A DNA stretch of 64,000 nt. It comes from CAVWCQ01 sp963753545 (GTDB lineage: Bacteria; Chloroflexota; Anaerolineae; Aggregatilineales; Aggregatilineaceae). Numbering within the stretch: the first letter of the stretch is position 1; each line of letters begins with the position of its first letter. The notes beneath the pieces are model-generated. The model saw nothing but the letters and a program-made list of their open reading frames with translations. It ran no database searches and had not been told where the DNA came from. Both the position numbers and the translations under genes were made by a program. Below are positions 8,662 to 17,300 of this stretch, in pieces. The stretch lies in assembly GCA_963753545.1 (NCBI GenBank), contig CAVWCQ010000002.1:124001-188000 (forward strand). Reading direction: 5' to 3'.

Positions 8662-9724
8662 AACCAGCGCCGCGATCAGGATCATAATAATCGCGATCAG
8701 CGCGGCGAAGGCGACTGCCGCCAGGATGCGGCGATCCCAATGGCGTTTTTTCTCGGCAGGCACTTCGCCAAACTTGGTACGGAGCATCTTGGCGAATACG
8801 CGCACATCCGGTTGGCGTCGTTCGGGGACACGCTCAATGGCTTGCTGAACAATACCGTGAATCTCTTCGGATAGATCCGTCCGCACCAGGGGCGGCGGGG
8901 CTTTGCTGATCACTTCCTGCCGGAGTTCCTTGGGACGCCGCTCCCGGTAGTCATATGCAGGGCGCCCGGCCAGCATCTCGTACAGCAGCAGCCCCAGCCC
9001 GTACACATCCGCCGTATAACTCACGCCGCCGTTCGGCGTGAATAATTCCGGGGCCGTATAACCGGGCAGTCCGTGCTGGGTGACAGCGGCATAATCAACA
9101 GCTTGCAGCTCACTCAGTAGGCCCAAATCGAGCAGCAGCAGGCGTGGAATGCCCTCCTTATCAACCCTGACCAGGATCGATTTCGGGATTGAGGTTCAGG
9201 TGGAGCTTCTTCGCCTGGAGATGGATAAAGGCCAATACATCGGCAAGACTGATCGTCAACCAGGCGGCATGCTGGTACCAGGGCTGCGGATTCTTGAGCA
9301 GCGTATCGCGCAGCATTTCGCCTTTAGCATACTGGAACACTTCGTAATATTTGGTTTCGTTCTGAAAAACGGTTTTCCCATAGGGGCGCTGCGTGAGATC
9401 GGCTTGTTGGTAGGCGGGGAGCAGCACGGGCAGCATGGGATGCTGGGTCTTCTGAGATAACTGGAGCAGCGTGACAGCCTCTTGTTTGAGCAGATTCTGG
9501 CAGTCATCGTGCGCTACCTTGAGCAGCACTTTTTGTTTGCCGCGCCGCGCCTCATATAGCGCCGCTGTTTTGAGCACCCGTATCAGCCGGATCACTTCGA
9601 TATCGGCCAGCCATTCGCCATAGCCAAAGACTAACGGCATTCCCCCTGCCGGGCAGTCGGGTTCCTGACACCACAGGTTGCCGTCCTCGGATACTCGTTC
9701 ACAGATGGTGCAGACACGCTTCAT
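8656..9724 (-). CDS. Tail-anchored pseudokinase with zinc-ribbon-like N-terminus, EssB-like candidate (frameshifted)
   Basis: About 355 residues. It starts MKRVCTICERVSEDGNLWCQ; CxxC plus a later CxxxxC suggests a zinc ribbon. A protein-kinase-like fold follows: KVLLK provides the ATP lysine region, but the catalytic loop expected as HRDxKPxN reads HLNLNPES, so Asp, Lys and Asn are all replaced. DFG is DLG, and later lobes (GYTAPE, DVYGLGLLLYEML) are well kept. One hydrophobic helix ends the protein. The frame breaks at TTT 9181-9183 on the plus strand; removing one base restores PESILVRVDKEG into LLLLDLG. ATG 9724 has GGAGG 5 bases upstream. Firmicute EssB has a cytosolic pseudokinase fold plus one membrane helix, so this is a plausible counterpart (inference). 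It is divergent from the EssC-like gene. Confidence 0.78.
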
Positions 9725-9848
9725 GGATCCTCCGCTCATCAGGTCGTTTGACACAAACTGCCACTTGTGCCAGAATGACGATCAGGCTTTTTTTAATGCA
9801 CACCGTAAGTATAGCATCGTTTTTCCGTGAGCACCGGAGACCAACCGC

Positions 9849-12800
9849 ATGGCTGAGTTTACCAGTCGTCCACCACGGATCCAGCCCGAGTTACCTGTTG
9901 GAGAGGTGCAAATCCCAACGCCTCCCACCTCGGAGGGCGGGGGCCGTCAAAACCTGCTTCAAATTGGGCTTCCACTGATCACGATTGTTGGTTATCTCGT
10001 CGTGAGTGTCAGCGGCCAGGGTCGCAGCCTGATGATGCTGATCCCGATGGGCCTGTCCATGGTGGCTTCCGTCACAATGGCGCTGATATCTTTTGTTCGC
10101 AACTCGCGCGAAGAGGCCGAAAAGAAGGAAGCGTATATCCAGCGGCTGGCGGAGATGCGCAAAGAGATGCGCGCTTCGCATGATATCCAGCGCGCGTTTT
10201 ACCGCCACAACTATCCCGACCCTGATACCCTTCTGAAGATAGCCGCCGACCGCGAAAACCGGGAGTGGGGGATGCGCCTCTGGGAGCGCCGGACCACCGA
10301 TAGTGACTTTGTCGCTGTGCGTCTGGGGGTAGGTACCCGTCCGTCGTCGATCCTGTACACGGTTGGCAGCAACCAGGCCGAAGAAGACCCCCAGATGAAA
10401 GATGCGATCAAACTGCAGGAAGACTCGCGGTTTGTCACGAATGTCCCGATTATTATTCCCCTTCGGCGCTTCCTGAAAGATGAACAGGAAGGTGAGGCGA
10501 AGGAGAAAGTGCCGGAAGGTACGCCGGGCGAACAGTCCATTTCGGCCCGTTTTGCCCTTGGCATTGTGGGCGATAACCCGGCTAAAGTCTATGATTTTGT
10601 CCGGGCCATGATGGTCCATTACACGGCTTTCCATGCCCCAACCGATGCCCGCCTGTTTGTTGTCGGGACGCCTGCTGCCAAGCCCAATTGGGAATGGGCG
10701 CGCTGGCTGCCCCACTGCAACACCTCGCGCAATCAATCCAGCACGGGCGACCAGTTGTGTTTTGAACCGGACAAAGTGCGCCGCCAGTGGGATGAATTGC
10801 AGGTAGAGTTGGAGCGCCGCCAGCTTCGTCTGGCTGACAAAGACAGCGGCGATGTGACGCTGCCTCATCTGCTCGTCGTGGTGGATGCGCTCTCTGTCCA
10901 GGGTGATATTTCTCCGCTCAACGAGGTCCAGGCCGAGGCCGCCGTGTCGATCCTGCTTCAGCGCGGGCCAGCACTCGGCGCGACCATCGTCTTTATCGTT
11001 CCGAGCCGCATTTTTGTCCCCAGCGACTGCCGGGCGGTTGTGGAACTGCAAACGCTCAACGGCGACACAACCTTCCGTTATGCCGAGGTGGGCGTCAATA
11101 CCCAGCGTTTTGTCGGAGGGATTGATTCTCTGGACGCGGCGCGTGCTGAACACGATTTCGCCCGCAAACTGGCCCCGCTGACCGTGCGCACGACCTATGG
11201 TGCGGACCTGGCAACGGCGGTTAATCTGCTGGAAATGAACCACAAAGAGACGGTGGACGAGCTGCCCATCATGGAGCAGTGGGCCGAGAGCCGCAAGCCA
11301 GAACGAACCGAGTGGCTGCGCGTGCCGATTGGCCTGATGCCCGGCAACAAGTTGCGCGAGTTGGTGTTCTCGGCAGATGGTGACGGCGTGCACGGCATGA
11401 TCGCCGGGACGACGGGTTCTGGTAAATCCGAACTACTGCTGACCCTGATTACCGGGCTGGCTCTGCGCTACGATCCGAGCGTGGTCAACTTCGTGCTGGT
11501 GGACTACAAAGGTGGTGCGGCGTTTGACCCGTTCCGCACGCTGCCGCACTGCGTGGATATTGTGACCAACCTGCAAGGGACGGCGGGCGTTCGCACCTTT
11601 ACCGCCCTGCGTTCCGAACTGAACCGCCGCAGTAAGATGATCGCGGATTACAACGTCAAGCACATCGTCCACTACCGCCAGAAAGGGCTGCATCTCACCG
11701 CCGAACCGTTCCCCTTCCTGTTTGTCATCGTGGACGAGTTCGCGGAAATGGTCAAGGAAAATCCGGAATTTAAAGCCCAGTTGGACAGTATCACCCGCCT
11801 GGGCCGCGCGCTGGGCGTGTCGCTCATTCTGGCGACGCAGCGCCCTGCCGGAGCCGTCACCGACCAGATGCGCGCCAATATGAAATTCCGCATCTGCCTG
11901 CGCGTCGAAACGCCGGAAGACAGCCGCGAACTGCTGCGCCGTTCCGATGCGGCTTTCCTGCCGCCCAACATTCCGGGCCGCGCCTATCTCCAGGTCGGCA
12001 ACGAAAACGTCGAATTGATGCAGGTTGCCCGCGCTGGCGGCCCCTACACCGGGCCGCAGATCGACGCCGAGCCGCCTGTGATCTGGCTCAACCGCCCGAA
12101 GCAAGCTCAGCCTGCCCGTTCCGGCGGCGGCTTTACAGAAGCTCCGGCTCTGTCCGACGTGATTGTCGATATCATGCACCGGCTGCAAGACGATAACTCG
12201 GAAGAGATCGTCAAGCAGCGCAAACCCTGGCCCGATCCCCTGCCGCGCCGCATGCCGTTGGATGCCGAATATCTGCCCAATGATACCGAGCGCAATCCCC
12301 TGCTGCCCCTCAACCGCGCTGTTGGCGAATGGTTGAGCGGTCATGGAAGCTGGCCCGGTATTGACTGGGCCGAAGACGCGATGCGGGCCTCAATTGGCCT
12401 GATCGACAACCCGGCCCGCGCCGAGCAGTTGACGCTGCGGCTGGATCTAACGCGCGGTCATGGTGTCGTTTTTGGTGCGTCCGGCTGGGGCAAGACAACC
12501 TTCCTGCGCACGGTGATCACCAGCCTTGCGGCGACTCATTCTCCCGCTGAACTGCAAATCTATATCCTGGACTTTGGCGGGCGCGGCCTGGATGTGCTCG
12601 AAATACTGCCGCATCGCGGGGCGTCGATCATGCCGTCCGAAGAAGAGCGCGTGCAGCGGCTGCTCCGCCGTCTGACCGGGCTGCTCGAAGAACGGAAATC
12701 GGTGCTCAGCCAGGCCCGTGCTGATAACCTGGGCACGTACAACGCCAACCATCCCGAAAAGATCCAGCCCGCCATCTTGGTGGTGATCGACAATTTTGCC

Positions 12801-14072
12801 GAGTTCAAAGAGAACTTTGATACCCTGATGGACTCCTTGATCTCGATTGCCCGCGAGGGCCGCGCCTATGGCGTGCATCTGCTGGCAACGGCCGAGCAGA
12901 CAAACGCGCTGCCCGGCAAGCTCTATAGCCTGTTTACGGAGCGCCTCACCCTCAAACTGGCTGACGCGACAGAGTATTCGGCGATCGTCGGGCGCGGCGT
13001 GCCGGGCGTTGACGATATCGCCGGGCGCGGTTTTGTCGCTGTCGAACGCAACCCGCTGGAATTCCAGACCGCGCTCCCCGTAGCGGTAACTGCCGAAGAA
13101 GAAGCGCGCGGCCTGGATGATACAACCAAGCTGGCAATGCTGGCCCAGATGATGAACAACGCCTGGACCGGGGCTCGTCCCGAAGGAATTGACATTCTGC
13201 GCTCGATCATCCCGCTGCGCAGCATTCTACCCAAGCTGGGTAAGGGGCCAGAACGGATTCAGGCGATCCTTGGCTTGGAAGACCTGGACTTGCAGCCTGC
13301 TTCCTTCGACTTGCAGATGCGCGGCCCGCACTTTGTGATCATCGGCCCGCCGCTCTGTGGCAAGACCACCACCCTCCGCGCCTGGACTCTGGCACTGGCT
13401 CATATGTACGATCCCCGCAGTGTAGGCATCGTACTGGTTGACTTCCAGCAGCGCTTCTTTAAGTACGGTGGCAAGCGTACGCTGGGCGATCTGCCTCATG
13501 TGCTGGCAACCGTATCCGAGGCAGGCCAATTGACGCAGGTCGTGGAAAACTTGAAATTTGAATACAACGAGCCGCGCCAGAACGGGTACAAGCGCCCGGA
13601 AATCTTCCTTATTTCCGATAATTACGACGACTGGGCACAGGTGGTCGGTGCGCCAAGCCGTGCCAAGGAATATGGCGAGTTGGCAGAACTGGCCCGCAAG
13701 TTTGGCCCGGAAGGTTTCCATATTGTCCTGTGCGGCTCGATGGGCGTGATGCGTTCCATGGATGACTTGATGAAACAGGCCGTCTCCCCGCGTTATGGCC
13801 TGGGGCTGGATGCCTCGGATGCGCCGCAAGCGCTCGGTGGACGTGTGCGGGCCGGTGGCACTGCCGAATATCCACCTGGACGTGGTTATGTCGTCAAATC
13901 AGGCCGTTCGTCGCTCATTCAGGTTGCCATCCCGCACGATGAAAGTAATCTGGAAGCTTCACTGGATAGCTGGATCGAAGAAATCGCTGCCCGCTACCCG
14001 GATCGGGCGCGTTGGTACAAGGATCAGGTTCAGCCCGCGCCGGAATCTCTAGCAGGAGATAAACAGCCATGA
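9849..14072 (+). CDS. EssC/EccC-like FtsK-SpoIIIE ATPase of a type VII secretion system
   Basis: 1407-residue membrane motor. Two helices lie near residues 35-75, followed by a charged coiled segment. Three P-loop ATPase domains follow: D1 with GTTGSGKS (about 518-525) and VIVDEFAEM; D2 with GASGWGKT (about 876) and LVVIDNFAEF; D3 with GPPLCGKT (about 1166) and FLISDNYDDW. Only D1 keeps the Walker B glutamate (DE); D2 and D3 have DN. Firmicute EssC carries FHA domains at its N-terminus; none is seen here, and FHA domains occur on neighbouring proteins instead. ATG 9849 has GGAGA upstream. It shares an ATGA overlap with the YukD-FHA gene. Function: ATP-driven export of the WXG100 proteins encoded at 7249-8549. 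Confidence 0.93.
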   Translation: MAEFTSRPPRIQPELPVGEVQIPTPPTSEGGGRQNLLQIGLPLITIVGYLVVSVSGQGRSLMMLIPMGLSMVASVTMALISFVRNSREEAEKKEAYIQRLAEMRKEMRASHDIQRAFYRHNYPDPDTLLKIAADRENREWGMRLWERRTTDSDFVAVRLGVGTRPSSILYTVGSNQAEEDPQMKDAIKLQEDSRFVTNVPIIIPLRRFLKDEQEGEAKEKVPEGTPGEQSISARFALGIVGDNPAKVYDFVRAMMVHYTAFHAPTDARLFVVGTPAAKPNWEWARWLPHCNTSRNQSSTGDQLCFEPDKVRRQWDELQVELERRQLRLADKDSGDVTLPHLLVVVDALSVQGDISPLNEVQAEAAVSILLQRGPALGATIVFIVPSRIFVPSDCRAVVELQTLNGDTTFRYAEVGVNTQRFVGGIDSLDAARAEHDFARKLAPLTVRTTYGADLATAVNLLEMNHKETVDELPIMEQWAESRKPERTEWLRVPIGLMPGNKLRELVFSADGDGVHGMIAGTTGSGKSELLLTLITGLALRYDPSVVNFVLVDYKGGAAFDPFRTLPHCVDIVTNLQGTAGVRTFTALRSELNRRSKMIADYNVKHIVHYRQKGLHLTAEPFPFLFVIVDEFAEMVKENPEFKAQLDSITRLGRALGVSLILATQRPAGAVTDQMRANMKFRICLRVETPEDSRELLRRSDAAFLPPNIPGRAYLQVGNENVELMQVARAGGPYTGPQIDAEPPVIWLNRPKQAQPARSGGGFTEAPALSDVIVDIMHRLQDDNSEEIVKQRKPWPDPLPRRMPLDAEYLPNDTERNPLLPLNRAVGEWLSGHGSWPGIDWAEDAMRASIGLIDNPARAEQLTLRLDLTRGHGVVFGASGWGKTTFLRTVITSLAATHSPAELQIYILDFGGRGLDVLEILPHRGASIMPSEEERVQRLLRRLTGLLEERKSVLSQARADNLGTYNANHPEKIQPAILVVIDNFAEFKENFDTLMDSLISIAREGRAYGVHLLATAEQTNALPGKLYSLFTERLTLKLADATEYSAIVGRGVPGVDDIAGRGFVAVERNPLEFQTALPVAVTAEEEARGLDDTTKLAMLAQMMNNAWTGARPEGIDILRSIIPLRSILPKLGKGPERIQAILGLEDLDLQPASFDLQMRGPHFVIIGPPLCGKTTTLRAWTLALAHMYDPRSVGIVLVDFQQRFFKYGGKRTLGDLPHVLATVSEAGQLTQVVENLKFEYNEPRQNGYKRPEIFLISDNYDDWAQVVGAPSRAKEYGELAELARKFGPEGFHIVLCGSMGVMRSMDDLMKQAVSPRYGLGLDASDAPQALGGRVRAGGTAEYPPGRGYVVKSGRSSLIQVAIPHDESNLEASLDSWIEEIAARYPDRARWYKDQVQPAPESLAGDKQP

Positions 14073-14731
14073 GCCGCATCATTCTCACTGTCTCATCCGA
14101 TCTGTTTGACGAAAGCAGCCAGGAAGTGTCGGTGCGCAGTAATCTGGCCGTTAGCGCCCTTATCGCGGAAATCAAGCGAGAGTTCAGCCTGCCCGACACG
14201 ACCTATGCGATCTATTTGAAGGGCAATGATCGCCCTCTGGATCCTAACCAGTCGCTCGAACAGCTTGGCATTCGGACGGGCGTGGAACTGATCTTTGGGC
14301 GCGAACAGCGCCGCCTCAGCCAGCAAATGATTATCCGGGGCGGCAATGTGTTTCAGGCCGTCAGCGTACCGGGTAAGGCTTTTCTGCGCGAAGATACCAC
14401 AGGCGAATTGTTTGAAATTGAGTGGCAGCCTGCTCTCATTGGCCGGACAGACCCTAACAACCCCTCCAGCCGTGACATGATCACCGCCAACCTGGAACAG
14501 ATGGCCGAGGGCCGCAGCGTATCGCGCCGCCATGCCCGGATCACCGAACTGGGTGGGCAGTATTATCTGGAAAGCCTGGTGGATCAGAACCCAACGGTTT
14601 TGAACGGCGATCAACTGCTGTTTGGCGAAAAACGCGGTCTGAAAAATGGCGACAAAATTCGCGTGGGGAAAATCGGCCTGACCTTCGGGGTAAAATCCAG
14701 TGGCGACACGGGCAGCGGAAAGAATCCCTAA
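14069..14731 (+). CDS. YukD/EsaB-like ubiquitin-fold protein fused to an FHA domain
   Basis: 220 residues. Residues 1-80 look like the ubiquitin-like YukD/EsaB fold of type VII systems: an opening beta-strand (SRIILTVSSD), VSALIAEIKREF, then LKGNDRPLDPNQSLEQLGI and GVELIF. From about 115 an FHA domain follows: LIGRTDP, a loop, then SVSRRHARI, a variable strand and NPTVLNG. It should bind phosphothreonine peptides in the cytoplasm. The start codon overlaps the EssC-like stop (ATGA) with AGGAG upstream, so the two are translationally coupled and probably physically associated. EsaB is usually a lone 80-residue protein; this fusion combines it with the FHA function that Firmicute EssC carries itself. 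Confidence 0.8.
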   Translation: MSRIILTVSSDLFDESSQEVSVRSNLAVSALIAEIKREFSLPDTTYAIYLKGNDRPLDPNQSLEQLGIRTGVELIFGREQRRLSQQMIIRGGNVFQAVSVPGKAFLREDTTGELFEIEWQPALIGRTDPNNPSSRDMITANLEQMAEGRSVSRRHARITELGGQYYLESLVDQNPTVLNGDQLLFGEKRGLKNGDKIRVGKIGLTFGVKSSGDTGSGKNP

Positions 14732-14755
14732 ATCCGCAAACACGATACGAATAGG

Positions 14756-14781
14756 GCGGGTTAACAAACCCGCTCTTTTTT
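14756..14781 (+). terminator. Rho-independent terminator after T7SS locus
   Basis: Stem GCGGGTT/AACCCGC (14756-14762 with 14767-14773), short AACA loop, CT then six T. It lies 25 bp after the YukD-FHA stop and marks the end of the EssC transcription unit. Confidence 0.85.
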
Positions 14782-14967
14782 CTCCCTCAAAATTCGTACT
14801 TATACCAATTCCAGGTGATGCCTTTCTGCAAAAAGCATATCAGAAGTACTGTGGAAGCAATCCAATTCAAAAACCGCTGCGTATCTTAATATATAGAAGC
14901 CGTAATGCTCCTGCGCGACACTCCCGCCGTACATCGCAGAGCTTGCGGCAGATTTAGGAGGCATATC

Positions 14968-15240
14968 ATGCGAAGAGTTCTGGTAGTTACGGTGATCGCG
15001 GTGCTGGTGGTATTCGCGCTCGCTGTCGCCGCTCGTGGGCCGGTCTTAGCGGGTCAGCCCAATGTCGAATGTGGAGACTTTTCGTCAAGTCCCGGCCACG
15101 CGAGCAATGCCCCGGGTTCGGCCTTCGCTGAGGGCGGCACCGCTGGTCTACACTATGCAGGCGAACAAGATCAGAATAACAACAACCTGCATTCGGTCAG
15201 CCAGTATGATGTGGCTTGCCAACAAGTAAGCAGCCACTAA
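14968..15240 (+). CDS. Small secreted protein of unknown function
   Basis: 90 residues. A typical Sec signal peptide (MRRVLVV, long hydrophobic stretch, cleavage likely after VLA) is followed by a short mature part rich in Gly, Ser, Asn and Gln, with only two cysteines (ECGDF and VACQQ), which could form one disulfide. Segments PGHASNAPGSAF and YAGEQ...SVSQYDVAC resemble short secreted proteins that I recall from Actinobacteria and Chloroflexota, but I cannot name a function. ATG 14968 has AGGAG about 9 bases upstream; the longer frame from 14905 lacks a site. It stands alone between two hairpins. Confidence 0.75.
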   Translation: MRRVLVVTVIAVLVVFALAVAARGPVLAGQPNVECGDFSSSPGHASNAPGSAFAEGGTAGLHYAGEQDQNNNNLHSVSQYDVACQQVSSH

Positions 15241-15254
15241 CAACCGCTACAGAC

Positions 15255-15279
15255 AGGACAGGGCGTAATGCCCTGTCCT
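15255..15279 (+). terminator. Strong hairpin downstream of the small secreted protein gene
   Basis: Ten-base-pair perfect stem (AGGACAGGGC with GCCCTGTCCT) and GTAAT loop, 14 bp after the stop codon. No T run follows, only a pyrimidine-rich stretch, so it may act as a weak terminator or an mRNA-stabilising 3' hairpin. Confidence 0.6.
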
Positions 15280-15361
15280 CAGCCTCTCTTCTGTTTCCTC
15301 TGTTCGTCTTCGGATCTGTTGCTCTGCGTTGCCTCTTCGCGCCTTTACCAGGAAAGCGCCA

Positions 15362-15690
15362 TAAAGCCCCCAGCTTGAGCTGTGGGGATAGAAGGCGTGC
15401 CTTGCCGACAAGACGGTGCTATACTGCTCCTAGCAATACGACTGCACCGCAAACGACAGAAGGATAATAGCCTCAGCGTTGGTGCAGCGCGGCTCTTTAA
15501 CAATTGCAGATAGCCGGTTGGGGCGAACAGGTCGCTCCGTAAAATCTGAACCGACCAAAGAGAGAAAGCTATCTTGGACTGGACGAGTTCATGTCGCGCA
15601 ACGTAGACCCTCTGCTCCGGCCCCGGCTGGGGTAAGGTCAAGCGTGCGGCAGAAGCCCCCAGCTTGAGCTGTGGGGAGCGTCACTTCAAC
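15362..15690. mobile_element. Candidate IS200/IS605-type remnant or non-autonomous element
   Basis: Two perfect 22-bp direct copies (15366-15387 and 15655-15676), each an imperfect hairpin built on CCCCAGCT/AGCTGTGGGG, bracket about 270 bp with no credible ORF. The second copy is preceded by AGAAG and followed by GAGCGTCACTTCAAC. That arrangement resembles the right ends of IS200/IS605 (tnpB) elements, where a hairpin near the cleavage site also forms the 3' end of the omega RNA. No tnpA or tnpB is present. It may therefore be a palindrome-associated non-autonomous element or the leftover 3' end of a deleted tnpB copy. This rests on motif memory and is tentative. Confidence 0.4.
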
Positions 15691-15747
15691 CCTAGAGGAG
15701 CGTACCCGGCTAAGTGCAGTCGCCCTGCCCTTTGTATGACAGCCCTG

Positions 15748-16089
15748 GAACGTGTCATGCGCTTCTTTCGTCCAGATATTGACGAATTAGAACATACGTG
15801 CTATCCTGATAGCAGGTTGCCAAGACCATTTTGTGCCTGATGGGCCAAAGTTAGGAAATGGTTTGAACACCCCCTCAAAAAACATAGGGTCGCGGGTTGC
15901 TACGAGAAAAAAAGACCGAATAGTGAGTAACTTATAAGAATTTCCGCCTACTGTAATAGTATCACAAATAATGAAAGTTGATCAGAAATGGCCCAAATGC
16001 TTCTTTATTCCCTGTTTTTTGACATTTAAGGCTCCACTTCTGATCAATTTGCTGAAATTTCGCCCTCATCGAAAATGCATAACAACCTC
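15748..16089. mobile_element. MITE copy A (IS630/Tc1-like ends), 342 bp
   Basis: Nearly the same sequence as copy C at 52875-53215 over its full length, with scattered substitutions and a few small indels. The ends are inverted repeats: left GAACGTGTCATGCGCTT, right (reverse complement) GAGGTTGTTATGCATTTTCG. Inside lies a second inverted repeat, TTGATCAGAAATGG against CCACTTCTGATCAA. No coding capacity. The right end abuts TA at 16090-16091, and those bases with the last element base form the stop codon of the minus-strand ligase gene. The left flank is TG rather than TA. Together with the preceding element it fills the 850-bp gap between the small secreted protein and the ligase. Confidence 0.8.
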
Positions 16090-17300
16090 TAAGCCGCAGC
16101 AGCCCCATCCAGGCGCAGCCCCAACACGCCGCCTAACTGCCGCAGCAGGTCCTGCGCTGCCCGTACATTCCGCTCGGTTGCTGTCGCCATGATGGTTTCG
16201 GCAAGAGCGTTAAGGTAACTCATCGCCAGGGGTGTATCCAGATCGTCGTCCATCGCTGCCACAAACGTCCCGATATAAGGCTCTGCCTGCAAAGCGTCGC
16301 CGTTTTCCTGCCCATGCGCGGCCAGCGCTCCGTGCCAGCGATCCAGCATCGCTTGAGCATCTCGTAGTTCAGTTTCGTAGGCGTCGGCAGTCCATTCCTG
16401 GCGGTAGTGGTGCACCAGTAAATAGGCGCGGATTGCGTCGGCGGAATAACGCTCAAGCAGATCGTGGACGAACAGCATATTGCCCAGCGATTTGCTCATC
16501 TTTTCCCCGTCCAGCCGAACCATCGCCACATGGAACCAGTAGCGGACGAAGGGCCTTCTGCCGCTGTACTGCTCCGACTGGACGATCTCGCAGTCGTGAT
16601 GCGGGAAGATCAGGTCCGCGCCGCCGCTGTGAATATCGACCACTGGGCCAAGATAGTGCATACTCATGGCTGAACATTCGATGTGCCAGCCGGGGCGGCC
16701 CATTCCCCAGGGGCTGTTCCAGGTTGGTTCGCCGGGTTTAGCGGCCTGCCACAGCACAAAATCGAGGGATCGCGCTTGTTGGGATCATCGGGAAGTTGCC
16801 GCGTTCGTTGGCTGTGGCCAGCAGTCCGGCATAATCCATTTGGCAAGCTGTCCAAAAGCGGGTCGCGCCGTGCATTCATAATAAACGCTGCCGTTCTGCT
16901 CGTAGGCATAGCCTTTTTCCAGCAGTTCAGCCACAACCTCAATGATCTTGTCAATTTCATCCGTCGCATGGGGGAAATAATGCGGCGGGCGAATGTTCAG
17001 AGCCGCCATGTCAGCGAGGTATTTTTCTGTCTCCTGCTGGGCAAGCTGCTGCCAGTTCATGTTTACCTGCGCAGCGCGTCGCAAAATATCATCGTCGATA
17101 TCGGTCACATTTTGAACCGTAACCGTCTGGTAGCCTTGATATTCCAGGTAACGGGCCAGCACATCAAATGAGGCAAAGGTAAAGGCATGCCCCAGATGCG
17201 TGGTGTCGTACGGGGTTATGCCGCAAATGTACATGCGAAAGAGACCGTCGTCGCTGGTGAGCGGCTCAAGCTGTCGGGAAAGCGTGTTGTAGAGGATCAA
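16089..17300 (-). CDS. Cysteinyl-tRNA synthetase / MshC-family cysteine ligase (three frameshifts)
   Basis: About 403 residues. Class I synthetase fold that activates cysteine as Cys-AMP. N-terminal CGITPYDTTHLGHA carries the HIGH-like motif and zinc Cys, in the form seen in mycothiol ligase MshC. GWHIECSAM and PHHDCEIVQSE match CysRS, and DGEKMSKSLGN is the KMSKS loop. The length is close to MshC (about 410) and shorter than CysRS (about 460); little of the anticodon-binding tail remains. Three one-base losses break the frame near 16836 (GG), 16790 (G) and 16767 (CCC on the coding strand); restoring them gives KWDYAGLLATANERGNFP, DDPNKRDP and LDFVLWQAAKPG without gaps. It starts at TTG 17300, overlapping the kinase stop. 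CysRS-like or MshC-like activity is undecided. Confidence 0.75.

Noticed and set aside
15345..15641. Minus-strand ORF of about 98 codons over the IS605-like segment
   Set aside because: Basic, low-information protein with no ribosome site or motif; it overlaps the structured repeats.
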